Below are positions 41,316-49,165 of a DNA stretch of 64,000 bases, in pieces. Origin of the DNA: Kitasatospora papulosa. GTDB lineage: Bacteria > Actinomycetota > Actinomycetes > Streptomycetales > Streptomycetaceae. The position numbers and the translations under genes were made by a program. A model generated the notes under the pieces. The model was not told the DNA's origin, ran no database searches, and saw nothing but the letters and a program-made list of their open reading frames with translations. How positions within the stretch are numbered: the first letter of the stretch is position 1; each line of letters starts with the position of its first letter. The DNA lies in contig NZ_JNYQ01000005.1 of NCBI RefSeq assembly GCF_000717245.1, forward strand, positions 62,001-126,000, given 5' to 3'.

Positions 41316-42422
41316 ATGACGAACGCATCCGCATCCCCGCAGAAGCTCTTCGAGGCCGTCACGCTCGGCCCCCTCACCCTTCCGCACCGCCTCGTGATGG
41401 CTCCGCTGACCCGGAACCGGGCCACCCCCGAGGGCGTACCGACCCCGCTCATGGCCACCTACTACGCCCAGCGCGCCACGGCGGCACTGATCATCGCCGA
41501 GGCGTCCACGCCGAACGTCGTGGGCCAGACGTATCCGAACATCACGGCGATCCACAGCCCGGCCCACATCGCCGGATGGCGCCGGGTCACAGAGGCGGTC
41601 CGTGCGGAGGGCGGGCGGATGTTCCTCCAGATCCAGCACGGCGGGCGCGCCGGCCACCCCGACACCAGCGGACTGACACCCGTCGCCCCCTCGCCGATCG
41701 CACTGCCGGAGACGATCCACACCTCGGCCGGGCGCGTGCCCTCGGTGGTGCCCCGCGAGATGACCGCGGAGGACATCGCGTCCACCGTCGCCGACTTCGC
41801 AGCCGCCGCCCGCAACGCGATCGAGGCGGGATTCGAAGGCGTCGAGGTGCACAGCGCCAACGGTCATCTGCTCCACCAGTTCCTGGGCCGGGGGACCAAC
41901 CGGCGGACCGACGCCTACGGCGGTTCCGTGGAGCACCGCATCCGCTTCGTCGTGGAGGTGACGGAAGCGGTGGCCGCGGCGATCGGCCCCGAGCGGGTGG
42001 GCCTGCGCATCTCGCCGTGGAGCACGGTCAACGGCATGGAGGAGGGCGACACCGAGGAGATCTACCCCGCGCTCCTCGGCGCCCTCGCGGGCAGCGGCCT
42101 GGCCTATCTGCACGTGGGATACGCCGACCCGGAGGACCCCGTCCTCCAGCGGATCCGGAAGGACTGGCCGGGCACGCTGATGGCCAACCCCGTGCTGCCG
42201 AAGGACCGCATCCCGGACGACGGCGGCCTCGCCCACGGCGAGCGTCTGCTGGCCGCCGGAGCGGACGTGATCGCGCTCGGCCGCCCCTTCCTGGCCAACC
42301 CCGACCTGATCCACCGGATGCGCACGGGCGCCCCGGTGAACCAGGTCCGGGACGCGTACATGATGTACGTCGGCGGGGAGACGGGTTACACCGACTACCC
42401 GACGCTCGACGCCGTGGGGTGA
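41316..42422 (+). CDS. Old yellow enzyme family alkene reductase
   Basis: FMN-dependent NAD(P)H ene-reductase, 368 residues. OYE features: FEAVTLGPLTLPHRLVMAPLTRNRA at the start, the FMN-contact LQIQHGGRAGH, the substrate His/Asn region VEVHSANGHLLHQFL, RGTNRRTDAYGGSVEHRIRF, and the phosphate-binding ADVIALGRPFLANPDL. ATG 41316. It reduces activated C=C bonds of electrophiles; control by the divergent MerR gene suggests response to such a compound. Confidence 0.92.
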   Translation: MTNASASPQKLFEAVTLGPLTLPHRLVMAPLTRNRATPEGVPTPLMATYYAQRATAALIIAEASTPNVVGQTYPNITAIHSPAHIAGWRRVTEAVRAEGGRMFLQIQHGGRAGHPDTSGLTPVAPSPIALPETIHTSAGRVPSVVPREMTAEDIASTVADFAAAARNAIEAGFEGVEVHSANGHLLHQFLGRGTNRRTDAYGGSVEHRIRFVVEVTEAVAAAIGPERVGLRISPWSTVNGMEEGDTEEIYPALLGALAGSGLAYLHVGYADPEDPVLQRIRKDWPGTLMANPVLPKDRIPDDGGLAHGERLLAAGADVIALGRPFLANPDLIHRMRTGAPVNQVRDAYMMYVGGETGYTDYPTLDAVG

Positions 42423-42589
42423 GCCACGTGGGCGACGAAGGCCGTCCACGCCGGCGCGGCGACGACGAGGCCGAACGCGATCGCAGGACAGCCGGCCTGA
42501 GACGTGGATCACAGCCGACCGTGTCACATCCGGCCGGCGCCGCTCCGTCAAGAGGGTGTAACCAGCCCGGCAGCAACGCATAGGAGCTC

Positions 42590-43066
42590 ATGATGGAAGC
42601 GCGTCTGAACGTCTTCGGAAACCCCTTCGCGGCCACCTTCCTGAAGCACATCAATTCGGCGGGTATGGCCGTCGGTAAGTCGTCCGTTCCGGCGGCCACG
42701 CAGGAACTCGTGAAGATCCGCGCCAGTCAGATCAACGGCTGTGGATTCTGCCTCGACATGCACACCAAGGAAGCCGCCGAGGCCGGTGAGACCTCCCTGC
42801 GTCTGAACATGATCGCGGCGTGGCGGGAGGCCACGGTCTTCACCGAGGCCGAGCGCGCCGCCCTGGAGCTGACCGAGCAGGGCACGCGCATCGCCGACGC
42901 GGCGGGCGGGGTCACGGACGAGGCGTGGGCCGACGCGGCCAAGCACTACGACGAGGACCAGCTCCTCGCCCTGGTGGCCCTCATCGCCGTGATCAACACC
43001 TACAACCGGCTGAACGTCATGACCCGGCAGCCGGCCGGGGACTACCAGCCCGGCCAGTTCGGCTGA
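42590..43066 (+). CDS. AhpD-like carboxymuconolactone decarboxylase family protein
   Basis: A 158-residue alkylhydroperoxidase AhpD-core protein. The redox motif is INGCGFCLDMHTKEA (C-x2-C-x3-H), with the preceding Glu in QELVKIRASQ, as in peroxidase-competent members. Start ATG 42590 (a second ATG follows at once) has AGGAG upstream. It probably acts as a thiol-dependent antioxidant. A hairpin follows at 43078-43107. Confidence 0.88.
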   Translation: MMEARLNVFGNPFAATFLKHINSAGMAVGKSSVPAATQELVKIRASQINGCGFCLDMHTKEAAEAGETSLRLNMIAAWREATVFTEAERAALELTEQGTRIADAAGGVTDEAWADAAKHYDEDQLLALVALIAVINTYNRLNVMTRQPAGDYQPGQFG

Positions 43067-43077
43067 CGGTCCGGACG

Positions 43078-43107
43078 CCGCCGGGACCGCTCGCGCGGCC
43101 CCGGCGG
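43078..43107 (+). terminator. Terminator after the AhpD-like gene
   Basis: CCGCCGGG (43078-43085) pairs with CCCGGCGG (43100-43107), 12 bases past the stop. Confidence 0.6.
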
Positions 43108-43322
43108 ACGGGGGACCGAGGCCGTGCCCGAGGCGGGTCGGGGCCCGGGAATTCCGCCCGGGATACATGCGGGGAAATGGTCCCGGATAACGTGAGGAAT
43201 GCCGTTCAAAAGTGCTCCGCCGTGCTAGTCCGTACATAGCGTTCCGCCTATGAGCCCACCGTTCCCGTTCGATTACAGTGCTTGCGCAGTCGCACTGTGA
43301 GTCGGAGAAAAAAGGGGGCACG

Positions 43323-44438
43323 GTGACCACAGGGACCACAGCCGTCTGGGGCCGCGCCCAGCAGCAGGACTTCCGCGGCCGCGTACGGGGGTCCCTGCTC
43401 GGCGGGGCCATCGGGGACGCGCTCGGGGCGGGAGTCTCCGGGCTCACCCTGGAGGCGATACGCGCCGCCCACGGCGCGGAGGGCGTGGCCGACTTCGTCC
43501 CGGCGCACGGCCGGCGCGGTGCCGTCACCGCCGTCACGCAGCTCACGCTCTTCACCGTCGACGGGCTGATCCGGGCCCAGGTCCGCCGCGACACCGGCGC
43601 CTGGCACCCGCCGACCGACGTGCACCGCGCGCATCTGCGCTGGGCGGCCACCCAGAGCGCCTGGGGGCCCGACGAGCGTCGCAAGGACAACGGCTGGCTG
43701 GCCAGGGAGGAGTGGCTGTACACCCGCCGCTCCCCCACCAGGGAGTGTCTGGCCGGCTTCGGTGACTCCACGATGGGCACGCTCGCCGTACCCAAGAACC
43801 CGGCGGCCCGGGACTCGGCGGCGCTCACCCGCTCCGCGCCCTTCGGGCTGCTCGTCGGCTGGGAGCCCCAACTGGTCCTCCAACTGGCGGTCGAGTGCGC
43901 CGCCCACACCCACGGACACGCCACCGCCCAGCTCGCCGCGGGGGCGCTCGCCGTGATGGTGCACGGTCTGGCCCGCGGGGAGACCCTGGACGGTTCGGTC
44001 CAGCGCACTCTGGCCCTGATCGCCGAACGGCAGGGCGGCGAACAGGTCACCGACGCGCTGAGGCAGGCGCTCGGCTCCGTACGGCAGGGGATCCCCGGAC
44101 CGGCCCTCATCGAGGCGCTCGGCGACACCGACTCCGCGGAGGAGGTCCTCGCCGTGGCGCTGTACTGCGCGCTGGTCGGCGAGGACATGCGTCACGGTCT
44201 GCGGCTCGCCGTGAACCACTCAGGGCCCTCCGCGGCCACGGGAGCCGTCTGCGGGGCCCTTCTCGGCGCGCTGCACGGGGAGACGGCGCTGCCGCCGGGC
44301 TGGCTGGCGGAACTGGAGGGCCGCTCGACCCTCCTCGAACTCTCCGACGACTTCGCGATGGAGATGACCCAGGGGCCCGCCCTGCACAGTCCCACCGCCG
44401 CTGCCCCGGGATGGCTGGCCCGCTATCCCCGGGACTGA
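43323..44438 (+). CDS. ADP-ribosylglycohydrolase-like protein, probable pseudoenzyme
   Basis: A 371-residue member of the ADP-ribosylglycohydrolase (DraG/ARH) fold by its N-terminal RGSLLGGAIGDALGAGVSG and the all-helical remainder. Active members bind two Mg ions through a DDTQ-type motif and a C-terminal GDSDSTG-type motif. Here the first reads A70-V71-T-Q (VTAVTQLTLF) and the second G301-P-S-A-A-T-G, so the metal-ligand aspartates of both are gone while surrounding residues are kept. GTG 43323 follows AAGGGGGC. It may bind ADP-ribose or ADP-ribosylated protein without hydrolysis (inference). Confidence 0.85.
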   Translation: MTTGTTAVWGRAQQQDFRGRVRGSLLGGAIGDALGAGVSGLTLEAIRAAHGAEGVADFVPAHGRRGAVTAVTQLTLFTVDGLIRAQVRRDTGAWHPPTDVHRAHLRWAATQSAWGPDERRKDNGWLAREEWLYTRRSPTRECLAGFGDSTMGTLAVPKNPAARDSAALTRSAPFGLLVGWEPQLVLQLAVECAAHTHGHATAQLAAGALAVMVHGLARGETLDGSVQRTLALIAERQGGEQVTDALRQALGSVRQGIPGPALIEALGDTDSAEEVLAVALYCALVGEDMRHGLRLAVNHSGPSAATGAVCGALLGALHGETALPPGWLAELEGRSTLLELSDDFAMEMTQGPALHSPTAAAPGWLARYPRD

Positions 44439-44483
44439 GCGGGGCTGGGCAAGGGGGAGAGGGACGGGCGGGACGCCGACGGG

Positions 44484-44513
44484 GGTGGGCGGGCGCCGCC
44501 GCGCCCGCCCACC
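44484..44513. terminator. Bidirectional terminator
   Basis: GGTGGGCGGGCGC (44484-44496) pairs perfectly with GCGCCCGCCCACC (44501-44513) around a CGCC loop, between convergent genes ending at 44438 and 44542. Confidence 0.85.
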
Positions 44514-44541
44514 GTCCGTGCGACCCCCGCGGGTGCGAAGG

Positions 44542-46125
44542 TCAGTCCTTCACGCCCTCCACGACCCCCGTGTTCCCGGGGCCGGACTTCTGCATCGGGA
44601 CGGCGGCAGCCGCGGCTCCGCCCGTGGGGCCTCCGTCGTCCGAGTTGATCTGCTCGATCAGCGCGTCGCGCTCCGGGGTGTCCTCCGGCTTGATGAACCC
44701 GATCGCGACGTAGAGCACGAGGGAGATCGCCAGCGGCAGGGCCACCTGGTACTGCAGGGCGACGTCCGTCTTCACCGAACCGTCGAAGTTGTAGTTGGTG
44801 AGGTAGAAGGCGAGCAGCCCGGCCGCCCAGCTGGTGAGCGCCGCGGTGGGCCCGGACCGGCGGAACCTGCGCAGCAGGCCCAGCATGAACGGGATGGCGA
44901 TCGGCCCCATGAGCCCGGCCACCCACTTGATGACGACCGAGATGATGTCCTTGAACGTCGGCGAGTTGATCTGGGTCGCCAGCGCCATCGAGAGCCCGAG
45001 GAAGGCGAGCGTGGACAGCCGCGCGGCCAGCAGACCGCTGCGGTCGCTCCAGGTGCGGGCCGACTTCGAGAGGACCGGTGCGATGTCCCGGGTGAAGACC
45101 GCCGAGATGGCGTTGGCGTCCGAGGAGCACATGGCCATCGTGTGCGAGAAGAAGCCGACGACGACCAGGCCCAGCAGCCCGTGAGGCAGCAGCTGCTCGG
45201 TCATCAGGGCGTAACTGTCCGACGCGTCGGGCTTCTTGGCCTCGACGAGCAGCGGGGCGACCCACATCGGGAAGAAGAGCACCGTCGGCCAGACCAGCCA
45301 CAGCACGGCCGAGAGCCGGGCCGAACGGGTCGCGGAGCGCGGGGAGTCCGTGGCCATGTAGCGCTGGGCCTGGTTCCACATGCCGCCGTTGTACTCGAAG
45401 GTCTTGATGAAGAGATACGCGAGCAGGAACGTCACCGTGTACGGGCCTGCCGTCGGGCTCGTGTGGCCCTCGGGCAGTTTGTCCCAGACCGTCCACAGCG
45501 AGCTGAAGCCGCCCAGCTTGCTCATGGCGATGAACAGCATGGCCAGACCGGCGAAGAGCTGGATGATGAACTGTCCGAGCTCGGTGAGCGCGTCGGCCCA
45601 CAGTCCGCCGACCGTGCAGTACACGGCCGTGATGGCGCCGGTGATGAAGATGCCCTGGGTCAGGGTGATGCCGGTGAAGACGGAGAGCAGGGTGGCGATG
45701 GCCGCCCACTTGGCGCCGACGTCCACGATCTTCAGCAGCAGCCCGGACCAGGCCAGGGCCTGTTGGGTCGGGATGTTGTAGCGGTTCTTCAGGTACTCGA
45801 GCGGCGAGGCGACGTGCAGCCGCGAACGCAGCCGGTTGAGCCGGGGGGCGAAGAGCTTCGCGCCGATGCCGATGCCGATCGCGATCGGCAGGGACCAGGT
45901 CACGAAGGACGTGACGCCGTACTGGTAGGCGATCCCGGCGTAGCCGGTGAACATCACCGCGCTGTAGCCGGACATGTGGTGCGAGATGCCCGACAGCCAC
46001 CAGGGCATCTTGCCGCCGGCCGTGAAGAAGTCGCTGACGTTGTCCACGCGTTTGTGCGACCAGAGTCCGATCGCGACCATCACACCGAAGTATCCGATGA
46101 GCACGGCCCAGTCGAGACTGTTCAT
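44542..46125 (-). CDS. Sodium:solute symporter (SSS family)
   Basis: A 527-residue membrane transporter with about 13 hydrophobic segments. It starts LDWAVLIGYFGVMVAIGLW, followed by HKRVDNVSDFFTAGGKMPWW and SGISHHMSGYSAVMFTGYAGIAYQ, the typical N-terminal region of SGLT-like symporters; later AVFTRDIAPVLSK corresponds to the TM8-9 loop. ATG 46125 has GGAGGGGG upstream. The substrate (sugar, amino acid or organic acid) cannot be told; no metabolic gene is adjacent. Confidence 0.9.
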   Translation of the reverse strand: MNSLDWAVLIGYFGVMVAIGLWSHKRVDNVSDFFTAGGKMPWWLSGISHHMSGYSAVMFTGYAGIAYQYGVTSFVTWSLPIAIGIGIGAKLFAPRLNRLRSRLHVASPLEYLKNRYNIPTQQALAWSGLLLKIVDVGAKWAAIATLLSVFTGITLTQGIFITGAITAVYCTVGGLWADALTELGQFIIQLFAGLAMLFIAMSKLGGFSSLWTVWDKLPEGHTSPTAGPYTVTFLLAYLFIKTFEYNGGMWNQAQRYMATDSPRSATRSARLSAVLWLVWPTVLFFPMWVAPLLVEAKKPDASDSYALMTEQLLPHGLLGLVVVGFFSHTMAMCSSDANAISAVFTRDIAPVLSKSARTWSDRSGLLAARLSTLAFLGLSMALATQINSPTFKDIISVVIKWVAGLMGPIAIPFMLGLLRRFRRSGPTAALTSWAAGLLAFYLTNYNFDGSVKTDVALQYQVALPLAISLVLYVAIGFIKPEDTPERDALIEQINSDDGGPTGGAAAAAVPMQKSGPGNTGVVEGVKD

Positions 46126-46701
46126 GTGCCCCCTCCAGGGGTCCGCCTTGTGAACGGGAACGCACTTCGTCAGTACGGCCGTTTCAGCGGGATCCCCGTG
46201 CGGGAACAGGGACTTGGGGGATTGAACCGCTTGTCCGGGTCCTCGGTCAAGGATTTCTCGGTCAGGGATGTGAACGCAGATCAGCAAGGCGAACGATTTT
46301 ACGTGTTCTTGACCTTGCGGGGCGTTGTCGTGAACGTGACCACGGCCACACGATGAGCGAGCACTTCGTCAGGCTGTGCAGAGTTCGACGCGAGCACGGA
46401 TGCGCGAACGCAGCAACGTGAGAACGCAGGAACGCCCGAGAACGCAGAACGACCGCACGGGATGCGGGTCCCGTGCGGTCGGAGAAGGGGGAGAGCTGCA
46501 CGACGTGACTGACGCACCGACGGCGCCGAGCGCGTGGTCGGTGTCGATCGCTGTGGTCGTGATGTGTGCGTACGCCTACAGGTGGCGCCGGGTCGGGTGG
46601 CGGGCCGAGCCCCCTCGGCCAGGACGGCGGGCCGGTCGAGAGGGCTCCTGTCGGCCGTGGGCCGACCGGACGCAGCGCGGAGCTGAGGTTCGACGTATGC
46701 G
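46126..46701. other. 576-bp region without a convincing gene
   Basis: Lies between the symporter start and the DUF397 stop. It holds the symporter promoter, a run of degenerate GAACGCA-like units (about 46405-46450) and a perfect 11-bp hairpin at 46451-46480. Open frames here have poor codon bias or are antisense to DUF397. Confidence 0.5.
46451..46480. terminator. Hairpin, possible terminator
   Basis: GACCGCACGGG (46451-46461) pairs perfectly with CCCGTGCGGTC (46470-46480) across an 8-base loop. It is about 220 bp downstream of the DUF397 stop, so its role is uncertain. Confidence 0.45.
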
Positions 46702-46908
46702 TCAGGCGTTGATCGAGCCCGAGGCGACGTCGCGCACGAAGGTGTTCCACGCTCCGGACACGAAGGAGAGCGAGGGGCCTTCGGGCGCCTTCGAGTCGCG
46801 CACGGCGATGGCCTGCGTGACGGGCGACTTCACCTCGACGCACGCCCCGTTGCCGCCGGAGTACGACGACTTCGTCCAGTTTTCCGTAGCACCCTGAAGA
46901 ATGGCCAT
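46702..46908 (-). CDS. DUF397 domain protein
   Basis: A 68-residue protein reading WTKSSYSGGNGACVEV, then AIAVRDSKAPEGPSLSF and AWNTFVRDV, the full DUF397 pattern. These small proteins accompany Scr1/WhiJ-like HTH regulators in Streptomyces and in some cases act as their partners. ATG 46908 is 5 bases after CCGGAG (an in-frame GTG lies at 46914). The cognate HTH gene is the next one upstream on the same strand. Confidence 0.9.
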   Translation of the reverse strand: MAILQGATENWTKSSYSGGNGACVEVKSPVTQAIAVRDSKAPEGPSLSFVSGAWNTFVRDVASGSINA

Positions 46909-47153
46909 GTTCACTCCGGTTCAGAGAGTTGATGTGAGTGGCACCAACTTCGTTCCTGTTGGCGTGATCGACGCTACTCGCCAACATCGCTTGGTGGTGC
47001 CGCCGTTCACTCGACCGGATGGCATATTCCATGCAGGTCTTCCCTTGCGAGGTGGGGCGGTGTATCTTCCCGCCCCACCTCACCTGCATCACGGCATATC
47101 CCGTACATCAGCCCGTGTCGGACCGTCCTGTTCCCGTGGGTGTCGCCGGGCTC

Positions 47154-48011
47154 TCAGCGGGTGTAGCCCTTGGCGATGTCACCGATGAACTCGCGTGTCT
47201 GGTCCACGTTCAGCGCCTGTGCCCGCAGGTGCTCGTACATGACGCTGTAGCGCTGCACGTCGTTCGCCTTCTCCAGGTAGAGGTCGCTGGTGACCCCCTC
47301 GATGTACACGACGCTGGAGTCCGCCGCGTCGGGGAATTCGAGGATCGCGTACTGGCCGTTGATGCCGGGGTGGGCGCCCATCTCGAAGGGCAGCACCTGC
47401 ACGGTCACGTGTGGCAGCTTGGACTGCTCGACGAGGTGCTCGAGCTGTGCGAGCATGACCTGCTTGCCGCCCACCAGCCGGCGCAGGGCCGACTCGTCGA
47501 TGACGGCCCACAGCCGCAGCGGGTGCTCGGGGGCGTTCACACGGTCCTGGCGGCGGGCCCGGACGTTCACCCGCTTCTCGATGTCGGACGGCGGCGCCTC
47601 CGGCAGGGCGCCGGTGATCAGCGCCTCCGCGTAACTGCGGGTCTGCAGCAGCCCCGGGACGATCTGGGGTTCGTACACGCGGAGGGACTCGGCATCCGTC
47701 TCCAGCCCGATGTACACGCTGTACGGGATGTCGCCGAAGGCGTGCCACCAGCCCTGCTGGCGGGAGTCCTTCGCCATCTGCATCAACGAGTCGACGACGC
47801 GGTGGTCCGCGACCTCGTACACCCCGCAGAGGTCGCGCACGTCGCGCTGGCTGATGGAACGGCGGCCGTTCTCCAGTCGGCTGATCTTCGACTGCGAGAC
47901 CAGCAGCCTGTCCGCGACCTCCTCGGCCGTCATGCCCTTGATCTCCCGGAGGCGGCGCAATTCCTGACCCAGCCGGCGTCGTCTGACGGTGGGATTGACG
48001 TTGGTCGGCAC
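47154..48011 (-). CDS. Scr1-like helix-turn-helix regulator (DUF5753)
   Basis: A 285-residue protein with an N-terminal XRE-type HTH (LGQELRRLREIKGMTAEEVADRLLVSQSKISRLENGRR) and the C-terminal DUF5753 domain (YEPQIVPGLLQTRSYAEALI, VTVQVLPFEMGAHPGINGQYAILEF). The GTG start at 48011 follows GGAGGT. It pairs with the DUF397 gene downstream (about 245 bp gap). Such pairs affect development or antibiotic production in S. coelicolor; targets of this one are unknown. Confidence 0.92.
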   Translation of the reverse strand: MPTNVNPTVRRRRLGQELRRLREIKGMTAEEVADRLLVSQSKISRLENGRRSISQRDVRDLCGVYEVADHRVVDSLMQMAKDSRQQGWWHAFGDIPYSVYIGLETDAESLRVYEPQIVPGLLQTRSYAEALITGALPEAPPSDIEKRVNVRARRQDRVNAPEHPLRLWAVIDESALRRLVGGKQVMLAQLEHLVEQSKLPHVTVQVLPFEMGAHPGINGQYAILEFPDAADSSVVYIEGVTSDLYLEKANDVQRYSVMYEHLRAQALNVDQTREFIGDIAKGYTR

Positions 48012-48131
48012 GGGAACGGCACCTCCGGGCTATGCAGCTGTGGTAGCTGTGTGTATCTACTGCCCAGCAGATTGCCACCCGGGCACCCCGGCGCGCTGGG
48101 AAATCGTCACACGCGACGAGGGCACGCAGGA

Positions 48132-48166
48132 GCGCGGGGCAGCCGGTGGATCCGGCTGCCCCGCGC
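48132..48166 (-). terminator. Terminator after the GPP34 gene
   Basis: GCGCGGGGCAGCCGG (48132-48146) pairs perfectly with CCGGCTGCCCCGCGC (48152-48166) around TGGAT. Confidence 0.8.
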
Positions 48167-48250
48167 CTGGTGCGGCTCCCGGACCGGGTCATGGGGACGT
48201 CGGTGCGGCGGTATTCGGTACCCCGCGCAAGTGTCCGCGCGGTCGTGCTG

Positions 48251-48970
48251 TCAGTGGACGGAGGTGTGCGCCATGCTGCCGCGGCGGGCTTGCGCTTGCG
48301 GCTGCAACGGCACGCCTGCCGCCTGCTGATTACGGCGCGGCTGGACCGCCACACCGTTCTGGACGTCCATCACGGCGTGCGCCACGAGTCCGCCCATCGG
48401 GTCGTGTCTGATCAGGTCCCGGAGCCGGGAGCGCGATGAACGCCCCTCGTTCCCGGGGTACAGATGCTTGCCGAGTCCGACCGCGTGGGCCAGTGCGGCG
48501 AGCGCGGCGGTCCGCGGGTCCGGTGGTACGCCGGTGCGGATCGCGCTGTCCAGCCGGGTTCTGATGTCCCTGCTGATTGCCGTGTCCGTCGCCTGGTAGC
48601 GAGTCGTCGGCAGCACTCCGCACATCTGGCCCGCCACGGCATGAACCATGCCGCACCGCTCCAGATGCGCGAGGTAGATCTGGCGAAGTCCCAGCCGGGG
48701 TCCGCCGATCCAGTGGACCGCCCGAACCGGGCTGCCACGACGGCGCAGCAGCTCCAGTGCGGAGTCCAGAGTCGGATCTCCTGTCGGCCGTGGCATCACC
48801 ACGGCGATACGATCCCCGTCAGGGGCTATCCGTCCTGCCAGAGCCAGCTCCACTAGCTGTGCCCCGGCCAGGCCGAGGTCGAGCGACTGCGGCTGCGCTG
48901 TGGTACCCGTTGTCGGGTCCAGAGCGAGCAGCAGAAGCTCCTCCGGAATTGTTCTGCGGCTCCTGCCCAT
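48251..48970 (-). CDS. GOLPH3/VPS74 (GPP34) family protein
   Basis: A 239-residue protein with the GPP34 N-terminal pattern IPEELLLLALDPTTG, LGLAGAQLVELALAGRI and a central DSALELLRRRGSPV, ending in RLRDLIRHDPMGGLVAHAV. In eukaryotes the family binds phosphoinositides; in Streptomyces, where many paralogues exist, the role is largely unknown though some lie in developmental or conserved-regulator neighbourhoods. ATG 48970. The last ~35 residues are Gln/Arg-rich (QPRRNQQAAGVPLQPQAQA). Confidence 0.85.
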   Translation of the reverse strand: MGRSRRTIPEELLLLALDPTTGTTAQPQSLDLGLAGAQLVELALAGRIAPDGDRIAVVMPRPTGDPTLDSALELLRRRGSPVRAVHWIGGPRLGLRQIYLAHLERCGMVHAVAGQMCGVLPTTRYQATDTAISRDIRTRLDSAIRTGVPPDPRTAALAALAHAVGLGKHLYPGNEGRSSRSRLRDLIRHDPMGGLVAHAVMDVQNGVAVQPRRNQQAAGVPLQPQAQARRGSMAHTSVH

Positions 48971-49165
48971 CCATGCCTCCCCGCGTGGATGAGTGACAGG
49001 GTGACCCCTCTCACAATGGTCTGTCGAGGGCGCCTGGGTGCTTTGTGAGGGAACCGTTAGCTATGTCGTTCTCGTCTAGCGGCTCGGCCAGGGGTTCACA
49101 CAGGACACTGGTAGATGGTTCGGACACGGTGCGGGCGTGACCCCGCGGCTCTTCAGGAGGTATCG

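Noticed and set aside
46376..46897. Plus-strand open frame opposite the DUF397 gene
   Set aside because: Antisense to a clear DUF397 protein and lacking a ribosome binding site or codon bias in its first half.
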